NCBI GenBank assembly: GCA_003001795.1
Contig: PVNI01000012.1
Coordinates: forward strand, 117,196 to 181,195
Direction: 5' to 3'
Source: Actinomadura viridilutea
GTDB lineage: Bacteria > Actinomycetota > Actinomycetes > Streptosporangiales > Streptosporangiaceae
Length of the DNA: 64,000 nt
Part shown: piece by piece, positions 24,886 through 34,686 of the stretch
Layout of the letters: each line of letters opens with the position of its first letter
How positions within the stretch are numbered: position 1 is the stretch's first letter
Made by a program: the position numbers and the translations under genes
The notes under the pieces: model-generated
The model's input: only the letters and a program-made list of their open reading frames with translations
Told to the model about the DNA's origin: nothing
The model's database searches: none

Positions 24886-25041
24886 GTGTTCCTACGCCGC
24901 TGCGCCTTCGTCACCTGCCTGCTGGTCCTGGCGCTGTTCGTCCTGCGCCACCCCGGCCAAGCCGCCGACGTGACCGGCGCCATCGCTCACGCCCTGGCCG
25001 TGCTCGCCGACGCCGTCGCCCTCGTCACCTCGGCCCTCTGA
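24886..25041 (+). CDS. Small membrane protein (51 aa)
   Basis: GTG at 24886 with ACAGGAGACAAC upstream. One or two hydrophobic stretches (AFVTCLLVLALFVL; AIAHALAVLADAVALVTSAL). Short hydrophobic proteins are usual in Spd clusters. Co-directional and closely spaced, so part of the tra-spd-rep transcript. Confidence 0.55.
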   Translation: MFLRRCAFVTCLLVLALFVLRHPGQAADVTGAIAHALAVLADAVALVTSAL

Positions 25042-25148
25042 ACCGGCCGCCCCGGGGCGTGGCCGCACAGCCGCCAAGCACACGCGCGCCACGTCCCGGG
25101 GCCATCCCCTCACCCCGTCCTGCAACGGGAAGGAGACGCGCCCCCATC

Positions 25149-26534
<1,386 letters not shown>

Positions 26535-26590
26535 TATTCGGCCGGGTGTCCTGTAGCTGACTCCCTGTCTTGTCTCTGGAGGTCTGTACG

Positions 26591-26800
26591 TTGGCCAAAT
26601 ATCTGACCTGCGCTCAAGTCGCCGAAATTCTCAACACCTCGGAGCGCTTTGTTCGCAGACTCGTCGAGGAAAGGAGGATTGAGTTCTACCACTTCGGCAG
26701 GCATGTGCGCATTTCTGATGTGGCGCTTGAGGCGTATATCCAAGCGTCGCGCGTCGAACCGATTGCGCTTGACTGTGGCATCGAGAGGATGGCTGCCTGA
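26591..26800 (+). CDS. Excisionase (Xis), MerR/HTH_17 type
   Basis: 69 aa. A single winged HTH: YLTCAQVAEILNTSERFVRR then EFYHFGRHVRISDVALEAYI, the standard excisionase pattern. TTG 26591 has GGAGG 9 nt upstream and is preferred to TTG 26570. The stop shares a base with the int ATG, so xis and int are coupled as in pSAM2. Confidence 0.9.
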   Translation: MAKYLTCAQVAEILNTSERFVRRLVEERRIEFYHFGRHVRISDVALEAYIQASRVEPIALDCGIERMAA

Positions 26801-27963
26801 TGGAAAGGCGGCGGTTTGGAAGTAGTCGTAAACTTCCCTCGGGGCGCTGGCAGGCGCGTTATTACGGGCCGGACGGAGTACGTCGCAACGCCCCTATGAC
26901 CTTCAGGACCAAGAAAGATGCCGAGCGGTGGCTGACGCTCAAAGAGGCGGAAATTGCAAAGGGTGAATGGGTGAACCCCGATGCTGGGAAGGTCACCGTG
27001 GCGGAATGGGGTAATCGGTGGCTAGACTCAGTTCGGCCGAGTCTCAAGCCCAAGACCCATGCCTCATACGTCTCGCTGTTCCGGACTCAAATTGAACCGC
27101 GCTTTGGTGCGATGGCCCTTGCGGCGGTCCGGCCAATCAGCGTGAGTGAGTGGGTGGCCGACATGCACTCGCGCGGCCTCAGCGCCTCCAGGATCCGACA
27201 GGCTCACGTCGTCCTCGCCTTGATGATGGAGGCGGCGGTGACCAACGAACTCATTCGCGTCTCACCCTGCATCGGAACCAAGCTGCCCCGCCTCGTAGTG
27301 CGCGATCCGGTCATTCTCACTCGGGACCAGGTCGAGAAGCTGGTCAAGGCGGCGGCCCCTCCGCATGACCTCCTCATCGAGATCATGGCCTACGCGGGGC
27401 TGCGTGTCGGCGAGGCGTTCGCGCTGCGGCGCAAGAGCATCGATCTCGATGCGGGGGCCATCCGCGTCACTGAGACCCTGGTTGAGATCTCGGGTAAGAC
27501 CTCCTTCGGCACCCCCAAGAGTCACCAAGTCCGCGATGTACAACTTCCGGCTTTCCTGCTGCGTCGCCTCCGGGCGCACCTTGACGAGATGGCGGACAAG
27601 TCGCCAGACGCCCTCCTGTTTGTGAATAAGCGGGGAAAGCCTCTGCACTACAACGCGTGGCGTACTTGGAAGTTCGACCCGGCGGTAGAGAAGGCCGGAT
27701 TGGACGGCGTGACACCCCACGACCTGAGGGCAACTCACGCGTCGTGGGTGGCCGACGCGTTCGGCGTCCTTGCGGCTGGGCGTCGACTGGGGCACTCCAA
27801 TACCACGATCACGACCCGGCACTACGCGCGTAGGCTGGAAGGCAAGGACAACGATGTCGCGCGAGGCCTGGACGCGTTCCGAGACGGCAAGATCGGGCCT
27901 GGGGCACGTTCGGGGCACGAGCAGGACGACGACGCCTCTCCGGGCGCTATGAATTCGGCGTGA
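26800..27963 (+). CDS. Tyrosine recombinase, element integrase
   Basis: 387 aa. N-terminal arm-binding domain (residues ~1-60, KLPSGRWQARYYGPDGVRR), SAM-like core-binding domain (~65-160), catalytic domain ~170-370. Catalytic residues: R202 (AGLRVGEA), H307 and R310 (HDLRATH), H332 (RLGHSN), nucleophile Y342 (TRHYAR). Full length and intact. It ends 40 bp before attR, the arrangement that places int next to attP in the circular form. Confidence 0.96.
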   Translation: MERRRFGSSRKLPSGRWQARYYGPDGVRRNAPMTFRTKKDAERWLTLKEAEIAKGEWVNPDAGKVTVAEWGNRWLDSVRPSLKPKTHASYVSLFRTQIEPRFGAMALAAVRPISVSEWVADMHSRGLSASRIRQAHVVLALMMEAAVTNELIRVSPCIGTKLPRLVVRDPVILTRDQVEKLVKAAAPPHDLLIEIMAYAGLRVGEAFALRRKSIDLDAGAIRVTETLVEISGKTSFGTPKSHQVRDVQLPAFLLRRLRAHLDEMADKSPDALLFVNKRGKPLHYNAWRTWKFDPAVEKAGLDGVTPHDLRATHASWVADAFGVLAAGRRLGHSNTTITTRHYARRLEGKDNDVARGLDAFRDGKIGPGARSGHEQDDDASPGAMNSA

Positions 27964-28003
27964 CCTGCGGCGAAACCGTATACGGTCACAGAACGAGCGT
28001 AGA

Positions 28004-28055
28004 ACTGTAAATCCGTCGGCTTCGCCTACCCAGGTTCGAATCCTGGACCCGCCAC
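28004..28055 (+). repeat. attR: 52-bp direct repeat (tRNA-Tyr 3' fragment)
   Basis: Exact copy of 16561-16612. It lacks the tRNA 5' half and D arm, so it is not a functional tRNA gene. It marks the right end of the element. Confidence 0.95.
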
Positions 28056-28060
28056 TCTTG

Positions 28061-28106
28061 AAAGGCGCCCCCTGGCCTGGGAGGACAGGTCGGGGGGCGC
28101 TTTTTC
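28061..28106 (+). terminator. Terminator at the original 3' flank of tRNA-Tyr
   Basis: GCGCCCCC near 28066 pairs with GGGGGCGC near 28095, flanked by AAA and TTTTT. It is the native tRNA-Tyr terminator now separated from its gene; the element brought a replacement at 16621. Confidence 0.75.
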
Positions 28107-28817
28107 ATGTTGTCCGGCTGTGTTCGGCTCGGGTCGATCGCTGCGGCTGTCTGACTGCTCGTTGAGCGTCTATCTGCTCCAGCTGCGGAACAGCAGGGGG
28201 TTGCAGAGCAGCAGGCGTTCCGGCACAGCGAACGCGAAGACGTTGAACAGCGTGGCGCGTCGCCATGCTGCGACTGCGCACGAGGCCGGCCGTCGAGCCG
28301 CCGGCCCGAGGTGCGCCAGGACGGTCCCCAGTCGGTCTGGACGGCTCAGCGTGCAAGACCCAGGCCAGTGTTCCTCCAGCCAAGTGATCACTGTGGCCTG
28401 CGCTCGGGGGATCCGGCCCCACCGGCTCCGATCGAACTCCCATGAGGTCAGCGCCGCGCTCCGTCCCGCTGGCACGTGGGTTCGCCTGCGAGACAGCCAT
28501 GCGCGTCCGACGTCCGCTCTCCAAGCATCCGCCATGCCAGGCGCCTACTTGCCGAGCGCATCTCAATCCGCTCGTTCGCGCCATCCTGCTGCCCGTCGAT
28601 CAGATCCGGGCAGAGCTCTGACGTTGTGCCTCGTGCGTCCGCCAGGGGCAGGGGACCGATGCGCGATGCCCTCTGGCTGCTGGTCCTTGCCGCCGCCTTG
28701 TCTCATTGGTTGATCTGCACCCGCGTCCTTGCCCGCGCCGGCCGTTAGCGCGCCTCCGGGGTGTTCAATGCCGCAATCCGTGCGGCGATGGACGTCGCCG
28801 CCATGCGATCATCAGCC
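28107..28817. other. 711-bp flank without a supported gene
   Basis: Several frames are open on both strands (for example complement 28170-28535), but none has the GC3 bias of real genes here nor a recognisable motif. It may hold decayed material beside the insertion site. Confidence 0.4.
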
Positions 28818-29169
28818 ATGAGCTACGACATGGTGGTTCTGGGAAGGTGAGCGCCCTTCCAACGCCGAGGAGGCGTTGGAGACCCATATTGCGCTTTGCG
28901 AGAAGTACGTCGAGAGCGAAGCCGACATCCCCCCGACGCCGCTCATCGAGCAGTTCGTCCAGCGCCTGCTCGCCCGCTATCCCGAGCTGGACGAGGGCGT
29001 CGACACAGCTTGGGCGGCCGCCCCTCTCCTCGGTGAAGCGGCCGGCCCCTACATCTGCCTCCCGATCACGCCGAGTTACGCAGAGGAAGCATCAGCCTTC
29101 GTGGCGGATGTAGCGAACGAGCTCGGGCTGGTCTGCTACGACCCCCAGCAAGATTGTCTCCGCGCCTGA
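28818..29169 (+). pseudogene. Hypothetical gene with a single-base frameshift near its start
   Basis: ATG 28818 begins MSYDMVV and then hits a TGA after GR. Removing one T from the TT at about 28837-28838 gives a continuous 116-codon frame reading VWEGERPSNAEEALE into the long open part (HIALCEKYVESEADIPPT; LGLVCYDPQQDCL at the end). The corrected start fits a widespread actinomycete family beginning MSYD..VWEG, of unknown role. Either a real +1 insertion or a base-call error. Confidence 0.7.
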
Positions 29170-29957
29170 TCCTGCGGGCTCTACATGTCAGCGACCGGCC
29201 CTAACACGCCTCCGTGGGCGGAGGTCTCTGTCTCCGGGAAGAGGCACGTGTGACCCGGTCGCCGATGGCTGACGTGGAAGCCTGACTTCCCGCCTATCGG
29301 GGTTCTGCGCGACGGCGGGCCGCCCCCTCGAGCTCAGGGCTTCATTTCTGGTTCCGGCTGGATCGCTTCATGGCCGAGGGGGCGGTCCTGCGGGGTTGGC
29401 AGCGTTTTCTTCGTGACGGCATCCTGTGCGTCATCCACCTTTATTGCCAACCACGTGCATTAAGGTGCGCTACTGATCGTGCTTATCAGTACGTTTTGTT
29501 GGGGACATGAATCTCGCCGGGACGGCCTACTTGGTTGGCGGTGAGAGTGCCCTCTGGCTGCCACTGTTTGCAGTGTGGCCCCCTAAGTGCGGCATGCCTG
29601 CTGACTGCTCGGTAGCGTCGGGAGATTTAGTGTGTTTCGTGCATACCGAAACAAAGGTGTGCGTGTTTGACGGAGCTCGCATCTCAGTAGGCGGGGGCAG
29701 GGTGTGGGTGACTGCATGGTCAGCCGTCTGAGCTGGGGCGTCATGGCTGGTCGGAGCAGGTGTCGTTGGGGGACGGGAGGGTGACGGTCAGGGTTCGTGT
29801 GTGCGGTTCGGAGGTCTATGGGGTGGGTGGCTGACCGTGCTTTGAGGGGATCGATTCTCTTTCCTTGCGTCGGTTCGTGGATGGTCATGTGGGTTGCGGT
29901 GAGAACGGAGGAGAGCGAGGCATTGGGCGTTAGCAGCAGAGAGGGGCTGTCGCGAGG
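29170..29957. other. 788-bp region, nothing firm
   Basis: A 74-codon frame at 29507-29731 has a GGGGAC before its ATG but no family, bias or motif; it is not called. AT content is above the local average around 29440-29500, where promoter-like sequence may lie. Confidence 0.35.
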
Positions 29958-30275
29958 ATGGCGCGTTGGGGTGTCGGAGTGCGTTATGTGACGGCTGTCG
30001 CGGTCATGGTGGCGGGCGCGTCGGCCGGCTCGGCGATCGGGTCGGTGGCGCCTGCGGTGCACGCCGCGACAGGTGTCCCCGTCGACGACAAGAAGGGCAC
30101 TAAAAAGAAGGTGAATTACCAAGAGAAAAAGCTCGTCCTCAACAGGAGCCACCACTCGACGGAAGTCAATAACGTGAGCGAGTCGGCGTCCGCCTCGGCG
30201 GGCCCCAGGCCGGCCAATGCCTCCCAGCCGAGGGCGACGGTTGAAGACATGCCGGACGTCTGGTGGCCTTGGTGA
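29958..30275 (+). CDS. Putative small secreted protein
   Basis: 105 aa. Residues ~1-38 look like a signal peptide (basic start, hydrophobic VTAVAVMVAGASAGSAIG, cleavage near VHA/AT). The mature part is short, Lys- then Ser/Asn-rich (DDKKGTKKKVNYQEKK) and ends in MPDVWWPW. Unusually low GC for the host in the Lys-rich part. No family recognised; the ATG has only a weak ribosome site. Confidence 0.45.
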   Translation: MARWGVGVRYVTAVAVMVAGASAGSAIGSVAPAVHAATGVPVDDKKGTKKKVNYQEKKLVLNRSHHSTEVNNVSESASASAGPRPANASQPRATVEDMPDVWWPW

Positions 30276-30387
30276 CGATCCCGGGGCGCAACTGACCGGA
30301 GGGCGGGCCCCTCGGCGAAGCGGAGCTTGGCAGCGGCGACCGGTCAGGCTTTGTGCCTCCTGGTGAATGGGACGGTAGACAGGCTGC

Positions 30388-31128
30388 GTGCGGATCACTT
30401 ACGCAACTGAGGCGACGCCGGGGCGGCAGAACGAGGACTACGTCGTCGCCGGTCCGGAGTGGGTCGTGGTGTTGGACGGGGCCACGGCGAAGCCCGGCGT
30501 GGACAGCGGATGCGTGCACGGCCCCGGGTGGCTCGTGCGGCAGCTGGCCGGTGTGCTGGCGGAACGGCTGGGGGTTGAGGACGAGGCGCCGCTGCCGGAC
30601 CTGCTTGCGGAGGCCATCAAGGCGACCGGGGAGGCCCACGCCGACACCTGCGACCTGAACAACCCCGACAGCCCGTCGGCCACCGTGGCGATGCTGCGGC
30701 GCCGTGGCGGCGTCCTGGACTGGCTGGTGCTGGCCGATGCGGCGGTAGTGCTGCAGACGGACGACCAGGTGCGGGCCGTCATCGACGACCGGGTCGACAG
30801 ACTGCCCGCCTACACGGTCGAGGCCGTGCGTGCGGCTCGCAACAGCCCCGGCGGGTTTTGGGTGGCGGGGAACCGTCCCGAGGCCGCCTACGAGTCGCTG
30901 ACGGGCGAGCTGCCGGCGGAGCGGGTGCGTCGCGCCGCGGTGCTGAGCGACGGGGCCGCCCGGCTGGTGCGGCCGTTCGGGCTGACCGATTGGGAGGGGC
31001 TGCTGGACGCGCTGGACGAAGCCGGGCCCGCCGAGGTGATCCGGCGGACGCGGGAGGCCGAGCGGACCGCGGAGCTCGAGAGGGGCAAGCGCCACGACGA
31101 CGCGACGGCGGTGTTCGCCCGCCCCTAG
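30388..31128 (+). CDS. PP2C-like protein phosphatase family protein
   Basis: 246 aa PPM-fold protein. Metal-binding motifs of the family are recognisable in modified form: NEDYVV and VVVLDGAT (for DGxGG) near residues 16-35, AVLSDGAARLV (SDG motif) and KRHDDATAVF (DDxT motif) at the end. This divergent short form is frequent in actinomycetes; substrates unknown. GTG start at 30388. Monocistronic, 31 bp before the next gene, which has its own operator-like palindrome. Confidence 0.8.
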   Translation: MRITYATEATPGRQNEDYVVAGPEWVVVLDGATAKPGVDSGCVHGPGWLVRQLAGVLAERLGVEDEAPLPDLLAEAIKATGEAHADTCDLNNPDSPSATVAMLRRRGGVLDWLVLADAAVVLQTDDQVRAVIDDRVDRLPAYTVEAVRAARNSPGGFWVAGNRPEAAYESLTGELPAERVRRAAVLSDGAARLVRPFGLTDWEGLLDALDEAGPAEVIRRTREAERTAELERGKRHDDATAVFARP

Positions 31129-31143
31129 GAATCCTGGAACGGA

Positions 31144-31153
31144 ATTCTAGAAT
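31144..31153. promoter_or_regulatory. Palindrome ATTCTAGAAT before the acyl-CoA dehydrogenase gene
   Basis: Perfect 10-bp palindrome with a -10-like TAGAAT at 31148-31153, only 6 bp before the ATG, so the transcript could be nearly leaderless. Upstream GGAATCC/GGAATTC repeats suggest a regulator site, perhaps a fatty-acid responsive TetR; this is inference. Confidence 0.45.
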
Positions 31154-31159
31154 GGGGTC

Positions 31160-32287
31160 ATGGACCCTCAGGACTTCGCCGATGTGCTGGCCGCCGTGCG
31201 CGCCTTCGTCCGCGAGCAGGTGATCCCCCGCGAGGAGGAGATCGAGGAGACCGACGCGATCCCCGACGATCTGCGCCGCGCAGCCCGCGACATGGGCCTG
31301 TTCGGGTACGCGCTCCCGCAGGAGTACGGGGGCCTCGGCCTCTCGCTCAGCGAGGAGGTGCGCCTGGCGTTCGAGCTCGGCTACGCCAGCCCCGCGTTCC
31401 GGTCGATGTTCGGCACCAGCAACGGCATCGCCGGGCAGGTGCTGGTGAACGCGGGCAGCGAGGAGCAGAAGCGGGAGTGGCTGCCGCGGCTGGCGTCCGG
31501 CGAGGTCGTCGGGGCGTTCGCGCTGACCGAGGCGGAGGCCGGCTCCGACCCCAGCACCCTGACCACGCGCGCGGTCAAGGACGGCGACGAGTACGTCATC
31601 GACGGCGCCAAGCGGTTCATCACCAACGCCCCCGAGGCGGACGTGTTCATGGTGTTCGCCCGCACGGGCGGCCCCGGCTCGCGCGGCATCTCCACGTTCC
31701 TGGTGAGCAAGGACGCGCCGGGCCTCAAGGTCGGCCCCCCGGACGCCAAGATGGGGCACCGCGGCGCGCACACGGCGGAGGTGTTCTTCGACGGCGTGCG
31801 CGTGCCCGCGTCCGCGATGGTCGGCCCCGAGGGGACGGGCTTCCGCACGGCCATGGCCTCCCTCGCGCACGGGCGGCTGAGCATCGCGGCCGTCTGCGTC
31901 GGGCTCGCCCAGCGGATCCTGGACGAGGCCGTCGCCTACGCCAAGGAGCGCACCCAGGGCGGCCGCAAGATCGGCGAATACCAGCTCGTGCAGGCGCTCA
32001 TCGCCGACTCCCAGGCCGAGCTGTACGCGGGACGGTCCATGGTGCTGGAGGCGGCGCGCGCGTACGACGCGGGGGAGGACACCAAGCTCGGCCCGTCCTG
32101 CGCCAAGTACTTCTGCTCGGAGATGGTGGGACGCGTCGCCGACCGGGCCGTCCAGGTCTTCGGCGGGATGGGGTACATGCGCGGCGTCCCCGTCGAGCGC
32201 TTCTACCGGGACGTGCGGCTGTTCCGGATCTACGAGGGCACCAGCCAGATCCAGCAGCTGGTCATCGGGCGTCATCTGCTGCGCTGA
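31160..32287 (+). CDS. Acyl-CoA dehydrogenase
   Basis: FAD-dependent first step of beta-oxidation, 375 aa, standard length. Signatures: GLGLSLSEEVRLAFELG, FALTEAEAGSDPSTL (flavin binding), MGHRGAHTAEVFFDGVRVP, and the C-terminal RIYEGTSQIQ with catalytic Glu359. The all-helical C-terminal domain contains QVFGGMGYMRGVPVERFYRD. ATG 31160. Chain-length preference cannot be read from the sequence. Confidence 0.95.
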   Translation: MDPQDFADVLAAVRAFVREQVIPREEEIEETDAIPDDLRRAARDMGLFGYALPQEYGGLGLSLSEEVRLAFELGYASPAFRSMFGTSNGIAGQVLVNAGSEEQKREWLPRLASGEVVGAFALTEAEAGSDPSTLTTRAVKDGDEYVIDGAKRFITNAPEADVFMVFARTGGPGSRGISTFLVSKDAPGLKVGPPDAKMGHRGAHTAEVFFDGVRVPASAMVGPEGTGFRTAMASLAHGRLSIAAVCVGLAQRILDEAVAYAKERTQGGRKIGEYQLVQALIADSQAELYAGRSMVLEAARAYDAGEDTKLGPSCAKYFCSEMVGRVADRAVQVFGGMGYMRGVPVERFYRDVRLFRIYEGTSQIQQLVIGRHLLR

Positions 32288-32415
32288 GCTGCGGAGACGC
32301 CCGGCGGGCGCGCTCGTCCGGGGCTTGGAGGCGGGCGTCGGACGAGCGGATCGCCTAATCGATTTCGTATCTGGCCCGAGAGCCGTGTATGGTTACAGCG
32401 CGTCGAAGGACGCAG

Positions 32416-32488
32416 GCCCCTTTAGCTCAGTCGGCAGAGCGTCTCCATGGTAAGGAGAAGGTCTACGGTTCGATTCCGTAAAGGGGCT
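32416..32488 (+). tRNA. tRNA-Thr (GGT)
   Basis: Acceptor GCCCCTT/AAGGGGC, D-loop AGCTCAGTCGGCAGAGC, anticodon stem TCTCC/GGAGA with loop ATGGTAA (anticodon GGT), T-arm ACGGTTCGATTCCGT. CCA is encoded at 32489-32491. Confidence 0.97.
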
Positions 32489-32763
32489 CCACAGTGAGAG
32501 GGAGTGGTGGTCCTGCGAGAGGGCAGGGCGCCGCTCCTTCGTCGTGTTCGGGGGCGGAGGGCACCCTCTCCCGCCCCCGCGAGCCCGGCCCCGGCGGCCC
32601 CGATCGGCCGAAGCCGGATGTTCAAGGCATTGATCGGGCCGGGTATCCTAGGGGTGGTGGTGGCACCGGAAACGCGCTTACCGGATGCCCGTGCCGGGTC
32701 CGGCGTTCACAGGCGCCGATGAACATCCGGTATCCTTGCTTTCCGGTCGACACCGACCATCGT

Positions 32764-32837
32764 GGCGGGGTAGCTCAGTCAGGCAGAGCAAGCGGCTCAT
32801 AATCGCTGTGTCGCCGGTTCGAGTCCGGCCCTCGCTA
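32764..32837 (+). tRNA. tRNA-Met (CAT), elongator type
   Basis: Acceptor GGCGGGG pairs with CCTCGCT with G-U wobbles at the first and fifth pairs. Anticodon stem AGCGG/TCGCT, loop CTCATAA (CAT). T-arm GCCGGTTCGAGTCCGGC. The weak first pair resembles an initiator, but the anticodon stem lacks the three G-C pairs of tRNA-fMet, hence the elongator call. No CCA encoded. Confidence 0.93.
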
Positions 32838-32974
32838 CTACCCGAGCGGTTCTCGCCCCCATCGCGGGGGCGGGACCGCGCTTGGGTTCCCAGAGGCCGC
32901 ATCGGCCGCTCGCACGGGCGCCGCGCGGCTCAACGCACGAACGTCCTGTCCCCAGCTCAGAAAGGCACTCCAAC

Positions 32975-33139
32975 GTGGCTGCCACCGACGTCCGGCCGAA
33001 GATCACGCTGGCCTGCCAGGAGTGCAAGCACCGCAACTACATCACCCGCAAGAACCGGCGGAACGACCCGGACCGCCTGGAGCTCAAGAAGTACTGCCCG
33101 AACTGCCGGGCCCACCGTCCGCACCGCGAGACCCGCTGA
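32975..33139 (+). CDS. rpmG: 50S ribosomal protein L33
   Basis: 54 aa, zinc-binding (C+) form with CQEC and CPNC pairs and the L33 core HRNYITRKNRRNDPDRLELKKY. GTG 32975 with AAAGG upstream. Follows tRNA-Thr and tRNA-Met, the conserved actinomycete order leading to the HadA/HadB genes. An inverted repeat with T tract at 33310-33358 lies downstream. Confidence 0.97.
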   Translation: MAATDVRPKITLACQECKHRNYITRKNRRNDPDRLELKKYCPNCRAHRPHRETR

Positions 33140-33309
33140 TCGGTCTCGCCGAGGGGACGTACCGCCCGAGCGCCGTCCGGCCCGGGCCGCCCGGTCGACG
33201 GACGCGGCCCGTCCGCGGCATCCGATCCGCTGACCGGCCGCGACGCGCCCGGCGGCGCCGATCGCGGCGGCCGCCGAGAACCCGCGGATCCACGCGACGC
33301 TTGCCCAAC

Positions 33310-33358
33310 CGTTCAGCCCGTCCCGTCCACCTGACGGGGGCGGGCTGAACGTCGTTTT
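33310..33358 (+). terminator. Rho-independent-like terminator after rpmG
   Basis: CGTTCAGCCCG at 33310-33320 pairs with CGGGCTGAACG at 33341-33351, extended by CCC/GGG inside, followed by TCGTTTTGTT. The region 33140-33309 before it holds nothing else seen. Confidence 0.85.
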
Positions 33359-33446
33359 GTTACCGTCCCGTGCGAGACCGCAAGGAACGGGCCTGGTGGC
33401 GCCCCACGGGCCGGCGCCCCCGTTCGACCTGGAGGGAGCGGATCGC

Positions 33447-33884
33447 ATGGCGATCAACCGTGATTTCATCGGGCGGACGTTCCCGCCCACCGAACCGTAC
33501 GAGGTCAGCCGGGTGAAGATCCGCGAGTTCGCGGACGCGATCGGCGACCCCAACCCGCTCTACCGGGACGCCGAGGCCGCCAAGGCCGCGGGCTACCCCG
33601 ACGTGATCGCCCCGCCGACCTTCCCGATCGTGGTCTCCCTCGGCAACCCGGCGCTGGCCGACCCCGAGCTCGGCATCGACTTCGCCATGGTGGTGCACGG
33701 CGAGCAGCGCTTCGAATACACCCGTCCCATGCGCGCCGGGGACGTGGTGACCTGCACGTCGACCATCACCGACATCAAGTCGATCGGCAGGAACGAGAAG
33801 CTGACGGTGGAGACCGAGATCGCCACCGTCGAGGGCGAACTGATCTGCAAGACCTACAACACGCTGGTGGAACGGGGGGCCTGA
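33447..33884 (+). CDS. hadA: MaoC-like dehydratase subunit, HadA type
   Basis: 145 aa single hot-dog domain. Where the catalytic motif would be it has GDPNPLYRD (residues 33-41), keeping Asp34 but with Tyr instead of the catalytic His; this is the pattern of the non-catalytic HadA partner in mycobacterial (3R)-hydroxyacyl-ACP dehydratase. ATG 33447 after GGAGGGAGCG. TGATG overlap with the next gene implies a stable heterodimer. In mycolate producers HadAB serves FAS-II; here the substrate is probably another fatty acyl thioester. Confidence 0.88.
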   Translation: MAINRDFIGRTFPPTEPYEVSRVKIREFADAIGDPNPLYRDAEAAKAAGYPDVIAPPTFPIVVSLGNPALADPELGIDFAMVVHGEQRFEYTRPMRAGDVVTCTSTITDIKSIGRNEKLTVETEIATVEGELICKTYNTLVERGA

Positions 33885-34309
33885 TGACCGCGCGCGTGAA
33901 GTACGACGACGTCGAGGTCGGCACCGAGATCCCGGCGCAGACCTACCACATCGACCGGGCCAACCTGGTGATGTACGCGGGCGCCTCCGGCGACTTCAAC
34001 CCCATCCACTGGCGGGAGAGCTTCGCCAAGGCGGTGGGCCTGCCGGACGTCATCGCGCACGGCATGTACACCATGGCGCAGGCCGGCCGCTTCGTCACCG
34101 ACTGGGCGGGCGACCCCGGCGCCGTGGTCGACTACGGCGTGCGCTTCTCGGCCCCGGTGGTGGTGCCGGACGAGGGCGGCGCGACCCTGGAGGTCAGCGG
34201 CAAGATCGAGGAGAAGCTCGAGGACAACAAGGTGGTGGTGGCGCTGACCGCCCGCGCCGCCGACCAGAAGGTCCTGACCCGCGCCAAGGCCGTCGTCCGC
34301 CTGGCCTGA
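33884..34309 (+). CDS. hadB: MaoC-like dehydratase catalytic subunit, HadB type
   Basis: 141 aa hot-dog domain with the complete hydratase-2 motif: YAGASGDFNPIHW, catalytic Asp37 and His42, then GLPDVIAHGMYTMA. Coupled to the HadA-like gene by TGATG. Together they form a (3R)-hydroxyacyl thioester dehydratase. Terminator at 34333-34366 follows. Confidence 0.92.
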   Translation: MTARVKYDDVEVGTEIPAQTYHIDRANLVMYAGASGDFNPIHWRESFAKAVGLPDVIAHGMYTMAQAGRFVTDWAGDPGAVVDYGVRFSAPVVVPDEGGATLEVSGKIEEKLEDNKVVVALTARAADQKVLTRAKAVVRLA

Positions 34310-34332
34310 CGTCACGACCCCAACGCGGCCTC

Positions 34333-34375
34333 GCCCGCCGGACGTCCATCGCCGCGTCCGGCGGGCTCGCTTTCT
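34333..34375 (+). terminator. Terminator after the HadA/HadB genes
   Basis: Perfect 12-bp stem (GCCCGCCGGACG at 34333-34344 with 34355-34366) followed by TCGCTTTCTCT. The remainder of the 377-bp interval to murB (34376-34686) shows no gene; the last ~100 bp presumably carry the murB promoter. Confidence 0.85.
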
Positions 34376-34686
34376 CTAGGGCGGGCCGCCCGGTCGAACC
34401 CTGGCGCCGGCGCGCTTGTCGAGCGGGTGCGACGGGCGGTCTGGTGCGCCGTTGAGCCGGGTGCGGGCATTGACGAATGTTCCGCCCGTTTGCTGCGTGA
34501 CGGCACGTGGCATGAGGTACACCGCAGCCCCGGTGTGCATCAGGTCCGTAGTCGTCCGGAAACGGACGGGTCAGATCGAACGTACGTTTGAACGGCCGGG
34601 GATGGCACGCTGGAGCGCGGACGGCCTGTCCGCGGCGCTGAGCGCGGGCGGGCGGTGGCGGCGGAACGCACGGGAGGGGAGACCGC

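Noticed and set aside
28004..28055. Second tRNA-Tyr gene
   Set aside because: Only the 3' 52 nt are present; no acceptor 5' strand or D arm precedes it. It is the attR repeat.
28170..28535. Minus-strand ORF of 121 codons right of the element
   Set aside because: Weak GC3 bias and no recognisable motif; overlaps equally plausible frames on the other strand.
29507..29731. Small ORF (74 codons) with a GGGGAC site
   Set aside because: No codon bias, no domain and no signal peptide; cannot be supported.
29583..30398. 271-codon minus-strand frame over the secreted small protein
   Set aside because: Starts and ends in noncoding DNA, His/Pro/Arg-rich, opposite a frame with a plausible signal peptide.
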